From: Gordonibacter faecis
GTDB taxonomy: Bacteria > Actinomycetota > Coriobacteriia > Coriobacteriales > Eggerthellaceae
Direction of reading: 5' to 3'
DNA length: 64,000 nt
Assembly: GCF_030077735.1 (NCBI RefSeq)
Contig: NZ_JASJEU010000014.1
Coordinates: 62,001 to 126,000, forward strand
Shown here: piece after piece, positions 1 through 7,518 of the stretch
How the letters are laid out: each line of letters begins with the position of its first letter
Position numbering within the stretch: position 1 is the first letter of the stretch
Made by a program: the position numbers and the translations under genes
The notes under the pieces: generated by a model
Seen by the model: only the letters and a program-made list of their open reading frames with translations
Databases searched by the model: none
Told to the model about the DNA's origin: nothing

Positions 1-1335
1 GCCCGAGTTCTTGGCATCCACCTGCGCCTGGAAGCGCTCGGCCTGATCGACCGGGTCGTTCAACTCGCCGAAGGCGTTGGCGTACTCATGTCCGCAGATG
101 AACAGCTCGAAGCGCTCGGTAAAGTTCGGATCGCCCGCCTTCTTCTTGGCCAGCGGCGACACCTCAAGCGGGTGGTCAATCACGAACGTGGGTTGGATGA
201 GTTTCTCTTCGGCCACGGCCTCGAAGATCTCGGCGATCAGCTTGCCCTTGCCCCACGCGTCCTCGGCGTGGCCGCCGTTCTTCTCCAGGATGGCCACCAA
301 TTCCTCGCGCGTGCGCTCGAAGCTGACGTCCTCGCCCGCGCCGGCGCTCGCCAGTTCGGCCATGGACTTGCGCGGCCACTCGCCGGACAGGTCGATGTCC
401 TGCCCCTGGTAGGTGATCTGGAGCGTTCCGCAGGCGGCCAGCGCCGCCGCCTGGATGTAGCCCTGCGTGAGCTCCATCATGCCCTCAAGGTCGGAAAACG
501 CCTGGTAGGCTTCCATCGTGGTGAACTCGGGGTTATGGTACGGGTCCATGCCCTCGTTGCGGAACTGACGGCCGATTTCGAACACCTTCTCAAACCCACC
601 CACCAAGAGGCGCTTGAGCGGCAACTCGGTGGCGATGCGCAGGAAGTAGTCGCGGTCGAGCGCGTTGAAGTGCGTCGTGAACGGCTTGGCGTTCGCGCCG
701 CCCAGAATGGGATGCAAAAACGGCGTTTCCACCTCGTAGAAGCCCTGGTCCTCCATGTAGCGACGGATAGCCGCCACAATCTTGAAGCGCTTCTCGAAGG
801 TGTTTTTGACCTCGGGGTTCATGACCAGGTCGACGTAGCGCTGGCGATAGCGCGTCTCTTTGTCCGCTAGGCCGTGGAACTTCTCAGGCAGCGGGCGCAG
901 CGACTTGCTCAGCAGCTCAAACGATGTCACAGCCACGGACAGCTGTCCGCGCTTCGTGCGCATCATGGTGCCGTGCACGCCAATCCAGTCGCCCACGTCG
1001 AGGGCTTTCAATTCCGCGAAGGCGTCTTCGCCCAGCGCGTTGATGCGACAGAACAGCTGCATGTCGCCCGTGGAGTCGCGCAGCTCAAGGAAGGCCAGCT
1101 TGCCCTGGTCGCGCTTGGCCATCACACGGCCCGCCACCTGCACTTCGTCCTCGGTGGACGCGCCGTCTTCCAGGTTCGCATACTGTTCGGCCAGATCAGC
1201 CAGATGGTGCGAATACTTGAACGCGTGGCCGTACGGGTCCTTACCCGCCGCCATGAGCGCCTCACGCTTAGCGCGGCGCACCGCAATGGGGTCGTCTTCG
1301 ATGACGTGCTCAGTCTGCTCGGGGGTATCGCTCAT
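1..1335 (-). CDS. lysS: Lysyl-tRNA synthetase, class II (3' end outside window)
   Basis: Charges tRNA-Lys with lysine in the cytoplasm. The 445 visible residues begin MSDTPEQTEH at the ATG ending at 1335 and read on without a stop to the window edge, so the C-terminal class II motif 3 region is missing. An OB-fold anticodon-binding domain comes first (about residues 60-170, with the segment VQVAGRVMAKRDQGK). The catalytic core follows with the class II motif 2 segment FEIGRQFRNEGMD and the lysine-specific stretches RIATELPLKRLLVGG and HNPEFTTMEAYQAF. The gene lies just downstream of greA on the same strand with about 40 bp between them, so the two are probably cotranscribed, a pairing common in Actinobacteria and Firmicutes. 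Identification is secure; only the C-terminus cannot be judged. Confidence 0.97.
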   Translation of the reverse strand, partial: MSDTPEQTEHVIEDDPIAVRRAKREALMAAGKDPYGHAFKYSHHLADLAEQYANLEDGASTEDEVQVAGRVMAKRDQGKLAFLELRDSTGDMQLFCRINALGEDAFAELKALDVGDWIGVHGTMMRTKRGQLSVAVTSFELLSKSLRPLPEKFHGLADKETRYRQRYVDLVMNPEVKNTFEKRFKIVAAIRRYMEDQGFYEVETPFLHPILGGANAKPFTTHFNALDRDYFLRIATELPLKRLLVGGFEKVFEIGRQFRNEGMDPYHNPEFTTMEAYQAFSDLEGMMELTQGYIQAAALAACGTLQITYQGQDIDLSGEWPRKSMAELASAGAGEDVSFERTREELVAILEKNGGHAEDAWGKGKLIAEIFEAVAEEKLIQPTFVIDHPLEVSPLAKKKAGDPNFTERFELFICGHEYANAFGELNDPVDQAERFQAQVDAKNSG

Positions 1336-1374
1336 AGGTTGTCCTCAAACTCGCAGGTTGGCGTAATGGGAGCC

Positions 1375-1845
1375 TTAGTGCTCGATTTTGACGATGACCA
1401 TGGAGATGTCGCGGCCGGTGGGGCCTGTCGTCTCCACTTTGTCGCCCTTCTTGTGGCCCAGCAGCGCGGCGCCCACCGGAGACTCGTTCGAAATCTTGCC
1501 AGCGGCGGCGTCGCTCTCGGCGCCACCCACAATGGTGAACACGCGCTCTTTGCCGCCCATGTCCACGGTCACCGTGGAGCCGATGTTCACCTTACTGGAG
1601 CGCTTCGGCGTGTTGACCACGGTCGCCTCAGACAGGATGCGGCTGATCTCGGCGATGCGCGCCTCCATCATGCCCTGCTCGTTCTTCGCGTCGTCGTACT
1701 CGGAGTTCTCCGAGATGTCGCCGAACTCGCGCGCCACCTTGATGCGCTCGCCAATTTCGGCGCGCTTCTCCGTCTCGAGGAAATGGAGCTCTTCCTCTAG
1801 CTTGTCCTTACCCTCTTGCGTGAGGATGAAATTATCGCTTGCCAT
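1375..1845 (-). CDS. greA: Transcription elongation factor GreA
   Basis: Rescues backtracked RNA polymerase by stimulating transcript cleavage. The protein is 156 residues, the usual GreA length. An N-terminal antiparallel coiled coil contains the acidic tip segment REFGDISENSEYDDAKNEQ, whose Asp and Glu residues reach the polymerase active site. A C-terminal FKBP-like domain carries the conserved ending with SPVGAALLGHKKGD. I chose the ATG at 1845 (MASDNFILTQEGK), which matches the family start; an in-frame ORF extends upstream to 1980 but its extra residues look non-coding. A GGGTGAG sequence lies just upstream of the chosen start. lysS follows on the same strand. Confidence 0.96.
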   Translation of the reverse strand: MASDNFILTQEGKDKLEEELHFLETEKRAEIGERIKVAREFGDISENSEYDDAKNEQGMMEARIAEISRILSEATVVNTPKRSSKVNIGSTVTVDMGGKERVFTIVGGAESDAAAGKISNESPVGAALLGHKKGDKVETTGPTGRDISMVIVKIEH

Positions 1846-1942
1846 TGTGCTCACCCGTCCACATACAACAGGCACGCCCGGTTGTTGAGCGTGCGACTTA
1901 ACTTTATTTTGAACTGATTTTTCGGTCGTGCCGAAGGAATAC

Positions 1943-1985
1943 AAAAAAGCGGCGTGCGCCCGGCCGAGCCGTCGACGCACACCGC
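1943..1985 (-). terminator. Rho-independent terminator after tatA
   Basis: Read on the minus strand, arms at 1985-1976 and 1958-1949 pair over 10 bp (one G-U) and are followed by six T (1948-1943). It sits 22 bp past the tatA stop codon and separates tatA from greA. Confidence 0.8.
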
Positions 1986-2007
1986 GAACCGGTTCGCTAC
2001 CGTCGAG

Positions 2008-2274
2008 CTATTCAGCCTTCTTCTTGGCGGCCGTCGTGGTCTTCTTGGCAACTGTCTTGCGGACAGGCTTCTCTTCCTCGACCTCTTCGACGATTTCTTC
2101 CTCATCCTCGGCTTCTTCGATGGCCTTCTCGCCGCCACCCATGCCGTCGCGCAGGTTCTTCACGGTCTTGCCGAGGGCGCTACCGAGCTTCGGGAGGTTC
2201 TTCGGCCCGAAGATAAGCAGGATGACCGCCAGGATGATAAGCAGCTCCGGCATGCCCATACCCAGGATTTTCAT
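2008..2274 (-). CDS. tatA: Sec-independent translocase subunit TatA
   Basis: Forms the pore-lining component of the twin-arginine translocation system in the cytoplasmic membrane. The 88-residue product has the family layout: a short N-terminus, one membrane helix (ELLIILAVILLIFGP), the hinge FGPKNLPKLGSALGK and a charged tail rich in Glu then Lys. I chose the ATG at 2274 because a GGAGG site lies 5-6 bp upstream; an earlier in-frame ATG at 2304 lacks a comparable site. tatC and tatB are not in the window, so this is a detached tatA, as is frequent in Gram-positives. A strong terminator follows, and a perfect inverted repeat lies upstream (2325-2347). Confidence 0.92.
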   Translation of the reverse strand: MKILGMGMPELLIILAVILLIFGPKNLPKLGSALGKTVKNLRDGMGGGEKAIEEAEDEEEIVEEVEEEKPVRKTVAKKTTTAAKKKAE

Positions 2275-2324
2275 ACATTCCTCCAAGCTTGTCGTGCGAA
2301 GCAAACCCCGTCTGAGCGCTCCGC

Positions 2325-2347
2325 CTACTCTGACCCTGTCAGAGTAG
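2325..2347. promoter_or_regulatory. Perfect 10-bp inverted repeat upstream of tatA
   Basis: CTACTCTGAC at 2325-2334 is repeated inverted at 2338-2347 with a 3-bp centre. It lies 50 bp upstream of the tatA start, where an operator or a 5'-UTR hairpin would be expected. No T-run follows on either strand, so a terminator is unlikely. The function is inferred from position only. Confidence 0.5.
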
Positions 2348-2360
2348 CATATTGCTATGC

Positions 2361-2395
2361 AAAAAAGGGATGCCCTTCAAAAGCTACATCCCTTT
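2361..2395 (-). terminator. Candidate terminator ending a short transcript between tRNA-Pro and tatA
   Basis: On the minus strand AAAGGGATG (2395-2387) pairs with CATCCCTTT (2372-2364) across a 14-nt loop and runs into six T in total (2366-2361). No protein gene lies between the tRNA-Pro terminator and this hairpin, so it either ends a small RNA or acts as an attenuator in the tatA leader. Confidence 0.55.
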
Positions 2396-2563
2396 CAGCT
2401 CCGTAATGTGGAACCTGAATTCCCCATTGCCCCCTGGACGGGAGCGCTAACAAAAATAGCATTACCGAACCGGGAAAACAAGCCTCAATCCCCCGAAAAC
2501 GCGGGGCTGACAAAAACAAAAGACACGAATCGCGAAGGCTTACCAATTGAACCATTAAGATAC

Positions 2564-2591
2564 AAAAAAGGTCAGCCGTGTGTGGCTGACC
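2564..2591 (-). terminator. Rho-independent terminator after tRNA-Pro
   Basis: On the minus strand GGTCAGCC (2591-2584) pairs with GGCTGACC (2577-2570) around a 6-nt loop, followed by T6 (2569-2564). It begins 11 bp past the tRNA 3' end. Confidence 0.9.
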
Positions 2592-2601
2592 TGATTATTC
2601 G

Positions 2602-2678
2602 TGGTCGGGTTGACAGGATTTGAACCTGCGGCCTCTGCGTCCCGAACGCAGCGCTCTACCAAGCTGAGCCACAACCCG
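2602..2678 (-). tRNA. tRNA-Pro (anticodon CGG)
   Basis: A full cloverleaf can be read on the minus strand. The acceptor stem CGGGTTG pairs with CAACCCG, the D arm is GCTC/GAGC, the anticodon stem CTGCG/CGCAG encloses the loop TTCGGGA with anticodon CGG (2644-2642), and the T loop is TTCAAAT. The discriminator A and an encoded CCA (2604-2602) complete the 77 nt. A first base of C is typical of bacterial tRNA-Pro. It is monocistronic, with its own terminator. Confidence 0.96.
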
Positions 2679-2875
2679 AAGTACTGCGTTAAGCAGCGAC
2701 GGATATAATAGCACAACGAATAGAAAAGCAAAAGAAATTACCCCGACATTTTCGCATCCATCGCATCTTCAAGCTCAAAGCCACCATATTCTTACCTTTT
2801 CTTAGCCAGCCGAGTTAGATGTAGGTAGAGTGGTTACAGCCTGGTGAAGGTATGGATGAGGCGGTGATCACACTC

Positions 2876-2904
2876 TTACATTACACATTTTACGGTGGTA
2901 TTAT
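2876..2904 (+). promoter_or_regulatory. Candidate sigma-70 promoter for the toxin-antitoxin-like pair
   Basis: TTACAT at 2876-2881 and TATTAT at 2899-2904 are 17 bp apart, about 40 bp upstream of the GTG start at 2945. The surrounding DNA is clearly more AT-rich than the neighbouring genes. Confidence 0.5.
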
Positions 2905-2944
2905 ATTTTTGTAATATTGTTTTGTAACTATCCTGGGAGGCGAC

Positions 2945-3220
2945 GTGAATATCGTCTATGTTGACGACAGAGTGCCAGCAAGGCACGCTGAAATCTCGAA
3001 AGAGGACGCGGCGCACGCGTGGGAACACTGTATTTGTAGTAGGGCACGGCTGGACAAGAACCCCGACGAGTATTTGGCTATAGGCTACGATTCTAAGGGT
3101 CGATCTCTTGAGTTGGTGGCTCTACGAAATGCGGAAGGCGATTGGTTGATTTACCATGCGTATACTCCCCCGACGGAGAATGCTAAAAGGGAACTTGGGC
3201 TGGGAAGGAGTAAGCGATGA
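2945..3220 (+). CDS. BrnT-like toxin of a putative toxin-antitoxin pair
   Basis: A 91-residue basic protein starting at GTG 2945 with a GGGAGG site 6 bp upstream. The middle of the protein (about residues 18-75: an EDAAHAWEH segment, then EYLAIGYDSKGR, then LVALRNAEGDWLIYHAYTP) follows the pattern of BrnT-like/DUF4258 RNase toxins. In these, a small beta sheet carries IGxD/S-G-R and a basic helix follows (here ENAKRELGLGRSKR). Its stop overlaps the start of the next gene (ATGA at 3217-3220), the usual arrangement of toxin-antitoxin operons. The two genes sit alone between a tRNA and a terminator, in AT-richer DNA, suggesting acquisition. The family call is by eye and moderate; the alternative is an uncharacterised small protein. 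Confidence 0.55.
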   Translation: MNIVYVDDRVPARHAEISKEDAAHAWEHCICSRARLDKNPDEYLAIGYDSKGRSLELVALRNAEGDWLIYHAYTPPTENAKRELGLGRSKR

Positions 3221-3489
3221 GCAACGATGTGCATAATAAGTTTGGCATAACAGCTGAAGAGCTGGACGAGCGCGCTGCTGAGTATGAGTCCGAGAACTGG
3301 TCGCATATGGAGTTCGGCGAAATTGTCAAAGGGCGCCCAAAACTCTACGATGAAAAGATGGACACCATTGTGGTGAAGGTACCCCACTCCCGCGTAGTAG
3401 CAATGAAGAGGGTAACCAGCCAGCAGGGCGGCACACGATCTGACTTTGTCCGACGCGCTATCGACAACGAACTCATTGCCTCGAATTAA
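3217..3489 (+). CDS. Ribbon-helix-helix-like antitoxin
   Basis: A 90-residue acidic protein translated from an ATG overlapping the stop of the toxin-like gene. Its C-terminus has a short hydrophobic strand (DTIVVKVPHSRVVAMK) followed by TRSDFVRRAIDNELIA. This is the strand-helix-helix layout of CopG/Arc-type DNA-binding domains, in which the strand lies in the DNA groove. The N-terminal half is rich in Glu and Asp, as expected of a segment that wraps a basic toxin. Autoregulation of the promoter at about 2880-2900 would be typical but is not shown by the sequence. A strong terminator follows at 3540. Confidence 0.55.
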   Translation: MSNDVHNKFGITAEELDERAAEYESENWSHMEFGEIVKGRPKLYDEKMDTIVVKVPHSRVVAMKRVTSQQGGTRSDFVRRAIDNELIASN

Positions 3490-3539
3490 ACTAGAGCGCA
3501 ACAACCGACCATAGTAAACGAGCGCTTCTTTACTAAGAG

Positions 3540-3576
3540 AACGCCGCCCTTTTTGTTGGAGGGCGGCGTTTTGTTT
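3540..3576 (+). terminator. Rho-independent terminator of the toxin-antitoxin pair
   Basis: AACGCCGCCC (3540-3549) pairs with GGGCGGCGTT (3561-3570) and the stem runs into TTTTGTTT on the plus strand. There is no T-run on the minus strand, so it does not obviously serve the efflux operon that ends at 3620. Confidence 0.88.
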
Positions 3577-3619
3577 GAGTGCTTGGTAGGTATGGAAAGA
3601 TGGGGGCGCGTTGCTTCCC

Positions 3620-4780
3620 CTACTCTGCCCGCAGCGCGTCGATGGGGTTTTTGCGGGAGGCTCGGTGGGCGGGGAAGATGCCGAAGGCGAGGCCGATGGC
3701 GGTGCTGGCGGCCACGGCGGCCCAGACAGCGTTCCACGACACGACGAACGTGAGGCCCACCGTGTTCAGCAGCAGGCCGAGCGCGATGCCGGCGCCGATA
3801 CCCACCGCGCCGCCGACGATGCTCATAATAAGCGCCTCCAGGAGGAACTGCGCCAGGATGTCCATGCGACGCGCGCCGAGGGCCTTCTTGATGCCAATTT
3901 CGCGCGTGCGCTCCGTCACCGACACCAGCATGACGTTCATCACGCCGATGCCCGCCACCACGAGCGAGATGGCGGCGATGCCTGCCAGCAGCAGCGTCAT
4001 GGTGTCGTCGATGTCGTTACCGGCGCGCAGCATTTCGTCTTGCGAGGTGACGTCGAACATGCCCGGTGCGATGCCGGCCTCGCCGCCCAGGTAGGAGCCG
4101 ATGGCGGCCTTCGCCTCGTCGATGCGCTCCTGGCCGCGCGCCTTCGCGTAGAACGAATCCACGTCGGCACCCGCCCCCATGCCCACCGCGGTGGAGAACG
4201 GCACAAGCGCCACGCTGCCGGTGTTCAGACCCATGGACTCACCCTGGTTTTGCAGCACGCCCACCACGGTGAACTCGTCGCCGTCAAGCTTGACCGTGCG
4301 GCCCACGATGTCAGTGCTGCCGAAGAGTTCGGTGGCCACGTCGGTACCAATCACGATTACCTTGCTTTTGTTTTCGCGGTCGACGGCACTGAGGTTGCGC
4401 CCGGCGAGCAGTTTCAGGTTGCGCACGTGCAGATAGTGCTCATCGGTGGCCTCGATAAACGCCTTGTTGGACACCGCCTTGCCCGCCGAGAGCTTCTTGG
4501 AAAATAGCTTGGACGGAGCCGCGCCGTCGAGAGATTCCAACTGGCCAAGGGCGGCCAGATCGTCGTAGCTCAGTTTTCCCTGGTAGACGTAGGTCGACAG
4601 CGCGTCGCCGCCGAGTTCTTTCATCTTGGCCTGCACCTGCTGGTTTGAGCCATCGCCGATGCCCACCAAAATGATGACCGACGAGATACCAATAATAAGT
4701 CCCAGCATGGTAAGCGCCGTTCGCAGCCCGTTTTGAAACACAGCGCGCACTGCCGTACGCACGAGGTGGCTAAGCCGCAT
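3620..4780 (-). CDS. MacB-type ABC transporter permease
   Basis: Membrane subunit of an ABC exporter of the MacB/FtsX-like family, which drives efflux of peptides or drugs by mechanotransmission. The start at 4780 (MRLSHLVRTAVRAV) overlaps the ATPase gene by 11 bp; a longer in-frame form from 4813 would overlap it further and is less likely. The 386 residues show one N-terminal membrane helix (TALTMLGLIIGISSVIILVG), a periplasm-type extracytoplasmic domain (about 50-260) and three C-terminal helices. The last part contains the family signature VTERTREIGIKKALGARRMDIL. It is the last gene of the operon small protein/adaptor/ATPase/permease. Confidence 0.9.
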   Translation of the reverse strand: MRLSHLVRTAVRAVFQNGLRTALTMLGLIIGISSVIILVGIGDGSNQQVQAKMKELGGDALSTYVYQGKLSYDDLAALGQLESLDGAAPSKLFSKKLSAGKAVSNKAFIEATDEHYLHVRNLKLLAGRNLSAVDRENKSKVIVIGTDVATELFGSTDIVGRTVKLDGDEFTVVGVLQNQGESMGLNTGSVALVPFSTAVGMGAGADVDSFYAKARGQERIDEAKAAIGSYLGGEAGIAPGMFDVTSQDEMLRAGNDIDDTMTLLLAGIAAISLVVAGIGVMNVMLVSVTERTREIGIKKALGARRMDILAQFLLEALIMSIVGGAVGIGAGIALGLLLNTVGLTFVVSWNAVWAAVAASTAIGLAFGIFPAHRASRKNPIDALRAE

Positions 4781-5456
4781 GATGACCCCTTTCCACTTCT
4801 TCCACGAGGCCATCGGCGATGCGAATCACACGGTCGGCCTCGTCGGCGAGCTCCGGGTTGTGGGTGATCAGCACCACGGTTTGCCCCTCGGCGTGCAGGC
4901 GCTTGAACAGCTCCATGATTTCCACGCCGGTGCGCGAATCGAGCGCACCGGTAGGCTCATCAGCCAAGATGATCTCGGGCTTGCACACGAGCGCCCGCGC
5001 GATGGCCACGCGTTGCTGCTGGCCGCCGGACAGCTGGTTCGGCAGATGATGCTCGTGGCCTTCGAGGCCCACCTGCGCCAGCAGCGTGCGCGCCCGAGCG
5101 TCGGCCTCCTTCGTGCGCACGCCGGCGTAGGCCAGCGGCAGCTTCACGTTTTCGAGCGCCGTCAGTTTGCCCAACAGGTTGAAGCTTTGGAACACGAAGC
5201 CAATCTTTTCGTTGCGGATGGCGGCCAGACGGTTGTCGGGCAGCTGGCCCACGTCTTGGCCGTCGAGCAGATACGTGCCCTCATCAGGCACATCAAGCAG
5301 CCCGAGGATATTCATGAGCGTGGATTTGCCCGAACCGGACGGCCCCACAATGGCAATAAAATCGCCGGAATGTATGTCGAAGTTGACCCGTGAAAGGGCA
5401 TGGATGGTCTCCCCGCCCAGCTCATAGGTCTTGCCGACGCGTTTCAAACGGATCAT
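4770..5456 (-). CDS. MacB/LolD-type ABC transporter ATPase
   Basis: Hydrolyses ATP to power the MacB-type permease encoded next to it. At 228 residues it has the standard size. Walker A is GPSGSGKST (about residues 38-46), the Q-loop lies in FVFQSFNLL, the ABC signature is LSGGQQQR, Walker B is IILADEPTGALDS and the H-loop is VVLITHNPE. These are the features of the 3.A.1.122/125 exporter ATPases. The gene overlaps the permease by 11 bp and lies 18 bp past the adaptor stop, so the three are translated as one unit. Confidence 0.94.
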   Translation of the reverse strand: MIRLKRVGKTYELGGETIHALSRVNFDIHSGDFIAIVGPSGSGKSTLMNILGLLDVPDEGTYLLDGQDVGQLPDNRLAAIRNEKIGFVFQSFNLLGKLTALENVKLPLAYAGVRTKEADARARTLLAQVGLEGHEHHLPNQLSGGQQQRVAIARALVCKPEIILADEPTGALDSRTGVEIMELFKRLHAEGQTVVLITHNPELADEADRVIRIADGLVEEVERGHHAA

Positions 5457-5474
5457 GCGTGCGCTCCCGTCTTG

Positions 5475-6392
5475 TTACGACATCACGATGGACACGGAGG
5501 ACGCGGCACCGGCGTCTGCTGCTGCGCCGCCCGCTTCGCCACCTGCCTCGTTGAGCACCACGGCGTCGCCTTCGTGCAGCATATCGCCGGACACTTCAAC
5601 CGTGGTGCCGTCGGAAATGCCGGTGGTCACAGGCACCTGGGCGAGAGCGCCATCCTTGTACACGCTCACGAACTTGGCATCGCCCGCGCCACTGACGGCA
5701 CTCACGGGAACGGTAAGCACGTCGGTTGCCTCAGCCACCGTGATGAAAAGGTTCGCAGACATGCCCAGCTTGATGCTGCCGTCGTTCGGCACCTGCACCG
5801 TCACCGTGAACGTGGAGCCCGTCGCGCCGTACGTGCCCACCTCGTTGATGTTGGAGATGGTACCGTCGTAGTGCCGTGTTTCATCGGCGCCCATCGTGAC
5901 ACGCACCGGCTGGCCTTCCGCCAGGGAGGCGAGGTCGGTTTCGGAAGCGGCCAGCACAATGTTCACCGAGTCGATGCGCTTCACTTCGATGAAGTGGTTG
6001 TCCTTCGTGACCGCACCCTTGTTTTTCTCGGGCAGGGTGTAGGAGGTCACCACCAGGTCAAACGGCGCGGTCCACGTTTCGCCGTTCGCGTAGGTGACCA
6101 GCGTGGTGCCCGCGGCCACGCGCTTATTGAGCGGGGCGTCGAACGATTCGAGCCAGTGCCAGCTGTCGGCGGGCTTCAGCTTCTCGGTGGAAAGCGGCTT
6201 CACTTCGCCCGCGCCCGTGACCGTTTTTTGAACGGACCCGCGGGTGACGGGGGTCGTGAGCGGCGGCGCTTCTTCGGCGGGACTGGAGAAGGCGTGCGCG
6301 AGGTCATCGCCCAAGGCGAGCCACGTGGCCAGACCGCCCGCAACGGCTACCAATGCAGCGATGACGAGGACTTTTCCGAGGGTGCTTTTCAT
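5475..6392 (-). CDS. Membrane-fusion (HlyD/MacA-like) adaptor subunit
   Basis: Extracytoplasmic adaptor that pairs with MacB-type permeases. The ATG at 6392 follows AAAGGAG at 9 bp. The 305-residue product has an N-terminal membrane anchor (KVLVIAALVAVAGGLATWLA), a barrel-sandwich start (TRGSVQKTVTGAGEVKP), a lipoyl-like middle without the long coiled-coil hairpin of Gram-negative MacA, and a C-terminal beta-barrel/MP domain (VSAVSGAGDAKFVSVYKDG). Absence of a long hairpin and of a TolC partner fits a single-membrane cell. The tail is Ala/Gly-rich and probably extracellular. Confidence 0.85.
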   Translation of the reverse strand: MKSTLGKVLVIAALVAVAGGLATWLALGDDLAHAFSSPAEEAPPLTTPVTRGSVQKTVTGAGEVKPLSTEKLKPADSWHWLESFDAPLNKRVAAGTTLVTYANGETWTAPFDLVVTSYTLPEKNKGAVTKDNHFIEVKRIDSVNIVLAASETDLASLAEGQPVRVTMGADETRHYDGTISNINEVGTYGATGSTFTVTVQVPNDGSIKLGMSANLFITVAEATDVLTVPVSAVSGAGDAKFVSVYKDGALAQVPVTTGISDGTTVEVSGDMLHEGDAVVLNEAGGEAGGAAADAGAASSVSIVMS

Positions 6393-6428
6393 AGGTGACG
6401 CTCCTTTCGAGGACAACAACAAGGCCGG

Positions 6429-6653
6429 TTAGTTCGCGGCCTCGTCGCCGGGTTCGAGCACCTCGGTCGCGCCGTCCGGCGGCAGCGGCAACGAGGGGTC
6501 GTCGGCCACCGCACCGGCGGGAATCTCCTTGCCGCCCTGCGTCGTTGCGTCGCTCGCGCCCACGCCGAGGTTCTTGGCCACCAGCAAACCACCCAACACG
6601 AGGATCACCACAACCAGCACGCCGACAACAATCTTGAATCCCTTCGCTTTCAT
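6429..6653 (-). CDS. Small membrane-anchored protein, first gene of efflux operon
   Basis: A 74-residue protein of unknown function, with a GAAAGGAG site 6 bp before its ATG (6653). One N-terminal membrane helix (VVVGVLVVVILVLGGLLVA-like, about residues 9-26) is followed by an acidic, proline-rich tail ending LEPGDEAAN. It is the first gene after the regulated promoter at 6710-6742 and is 36 bp ahead of the adaptor gene, so it is part of the efflux operon. It may be an accessory anchor or sensor peptide for the exporter, which is inference from context only. Confidence 0.7.
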   Translation of the reverse strand: MKAKGFKIVVGVLVVVILVLGGLLVAKNLGVGASDATTQGGKEIPAGAVADDPSLPLPPDGATEVLEPGDEAAN

Positions 6654-6709
6654 GTTCGCTCCTTTCGTGCGCAGCCTCCATGCCACGCTGTTTTGCTTTG
6701 CCGGCGGCC

Positions 6710-6742
6710 AGTCTAGCGAAGGCCACCTTAAAACTTCCTGAA
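6710..6742 (-). promoter_or_regulatory. Efflux operon promoter with response-regulator box
   Basis: On the minus strand TTCAGGAAGTTTTAAGG (6742-6726) is followed after exactly 10 bp by TAGACT (6715-6710), a -10 hexamer. The box replaces a recognisable -35 element, the geometry of a promoter activated by a regulator bound at -35. The same box and spacing occur in the opposite direction at 6781-6813. Confidence 0.7.
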
Positions 6743-6780
6743 CTGCGAGGGAGATTGTCAAAACGGTCGCACGGTTCCGT

Positions 6781-6813
6781 TTCAGGAAGCGTTAAGGTTG
6801 GGCGTGCTAGAAT
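6781..6813 (+). promoter_or_regulatory. Two-component operon promoter with matching response-regulator box
   Basis: TTCAGGAAGCGTTAAGG (6781-6797) matches the box of the divergent efflux promoter at 15 of 17 positions and also stands 10 bp upstream of its -10, TAGAAT (6808-6813), which has an extended TG at 6805-6806. Autoregulation of the response regulator is the natural reading. Confidence 0.7.
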
Positions 6814-6837
6814 GGGGCGAAAGACGGACGGAGGGTC

Positions 6838-7518
6838 ATGAAACTGCTGATCGTGGAGGATGATCGCCTTCTTTCGAGCGCGCTCGCCCGCACGCTTGGC
6901 TCCACCTATGACATCGATCAGGCCTTCGACGGCGAAGAGGGCCTCTTCTACGCCGCGCAGGATGTGTATGACCTCGTGGTGCTTGATGTGATGCTGCCCG
7001 AACGCGACGGGTTCTCGGTGCTTGAGGCGCTGCGGGCGCACGGCGTGAACACCCCTGTGCTCATGCTCACCGCGAAAGGCACCACGGCTGACAAGCTACA
7101 CGGCCTGCGTACCGGCGCGGATGACTACCTCACCAAGCCCTTCGACCGCGACGAGTTGCTTGCGCGCATTGAGGCCATCCTGCGTCGCGCCACGGGTCGG
7201 CGCGACGTGTCCACCATTACCTTCAAAGACCTCGTGCTGCACACCCAAACCAAGCAGGCCACGCTTGCGGGCGAGCCGCTTACGCTCAAGGGCAAGCAGT
7301 ACGACGTACTGGAATACCTGGTCAGCCACCGTGGCAGCCTCATTTCGAAGGAGCGGCTGTTCGACAAGATTTGGGGATTCATGTCCGACACGTCCTCAAA
7401 CGTGGTGGAGGTGTACGTGAGCGCGCTGCGTAAGGCGCTTGCCCCGTCGGGCTACGACCGCTACATCACCACCATTCGCGGTGCAGGGTACCTGTTCAGC
7501 GAGGACGATCATGAGTGA
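6838..7518 (+). CDS. OmpR/PhoB-family response regulator
   Basis: DNA-binding half of a two-component system. The 226 residues comprise a receiver domain (1-115) with the acidic pocket EDD near residue 8, the phosphoacceptor Asp50 in LVVLDVMLPERDGF and the conserved Lys of DDYLTKPF, then a winged-helix output domain (about 130-222) with the VSHRGSLISKERLFDKIWG recognition region. A GGAGG site precedes the ATG. The histidine kinase gene overlaps its 3' end by 8 bp. The divergent efflux operon and the shared promoter boxes point to this protein controlling both, as in antimicrobial-peptide-sensing systems of Gram-positives. Confidence 0.94.
   Translation: MKLLIVEDDRLLSSALARTLGSTYDIDQAFDGEEGLFYAAQDVYDLVVLDVMLPERDGFSVLEALRAHGVNTPVLMLTAKGTTADKLHGLRTGADDYLTKPFDRDELLARIEAILRRATGRRDVSTITFKDLVLHTQTKQATLAGEPLTLKGKQYDVLEYLVSHRGSLISKERLFDKIWGFMSDTSSNVVEVYVSALRKALAPSGYDRYITTIRGAGYLFSEDDHE

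Noticed and set aside
2357..2623. An 88-residue plus-strand ORF over the tRNA-Pro upstream terminators
   Set aside because: It overlaps two terminator hairpins and the tRNA 3' end and has no plausible protein composition or ribosome site.
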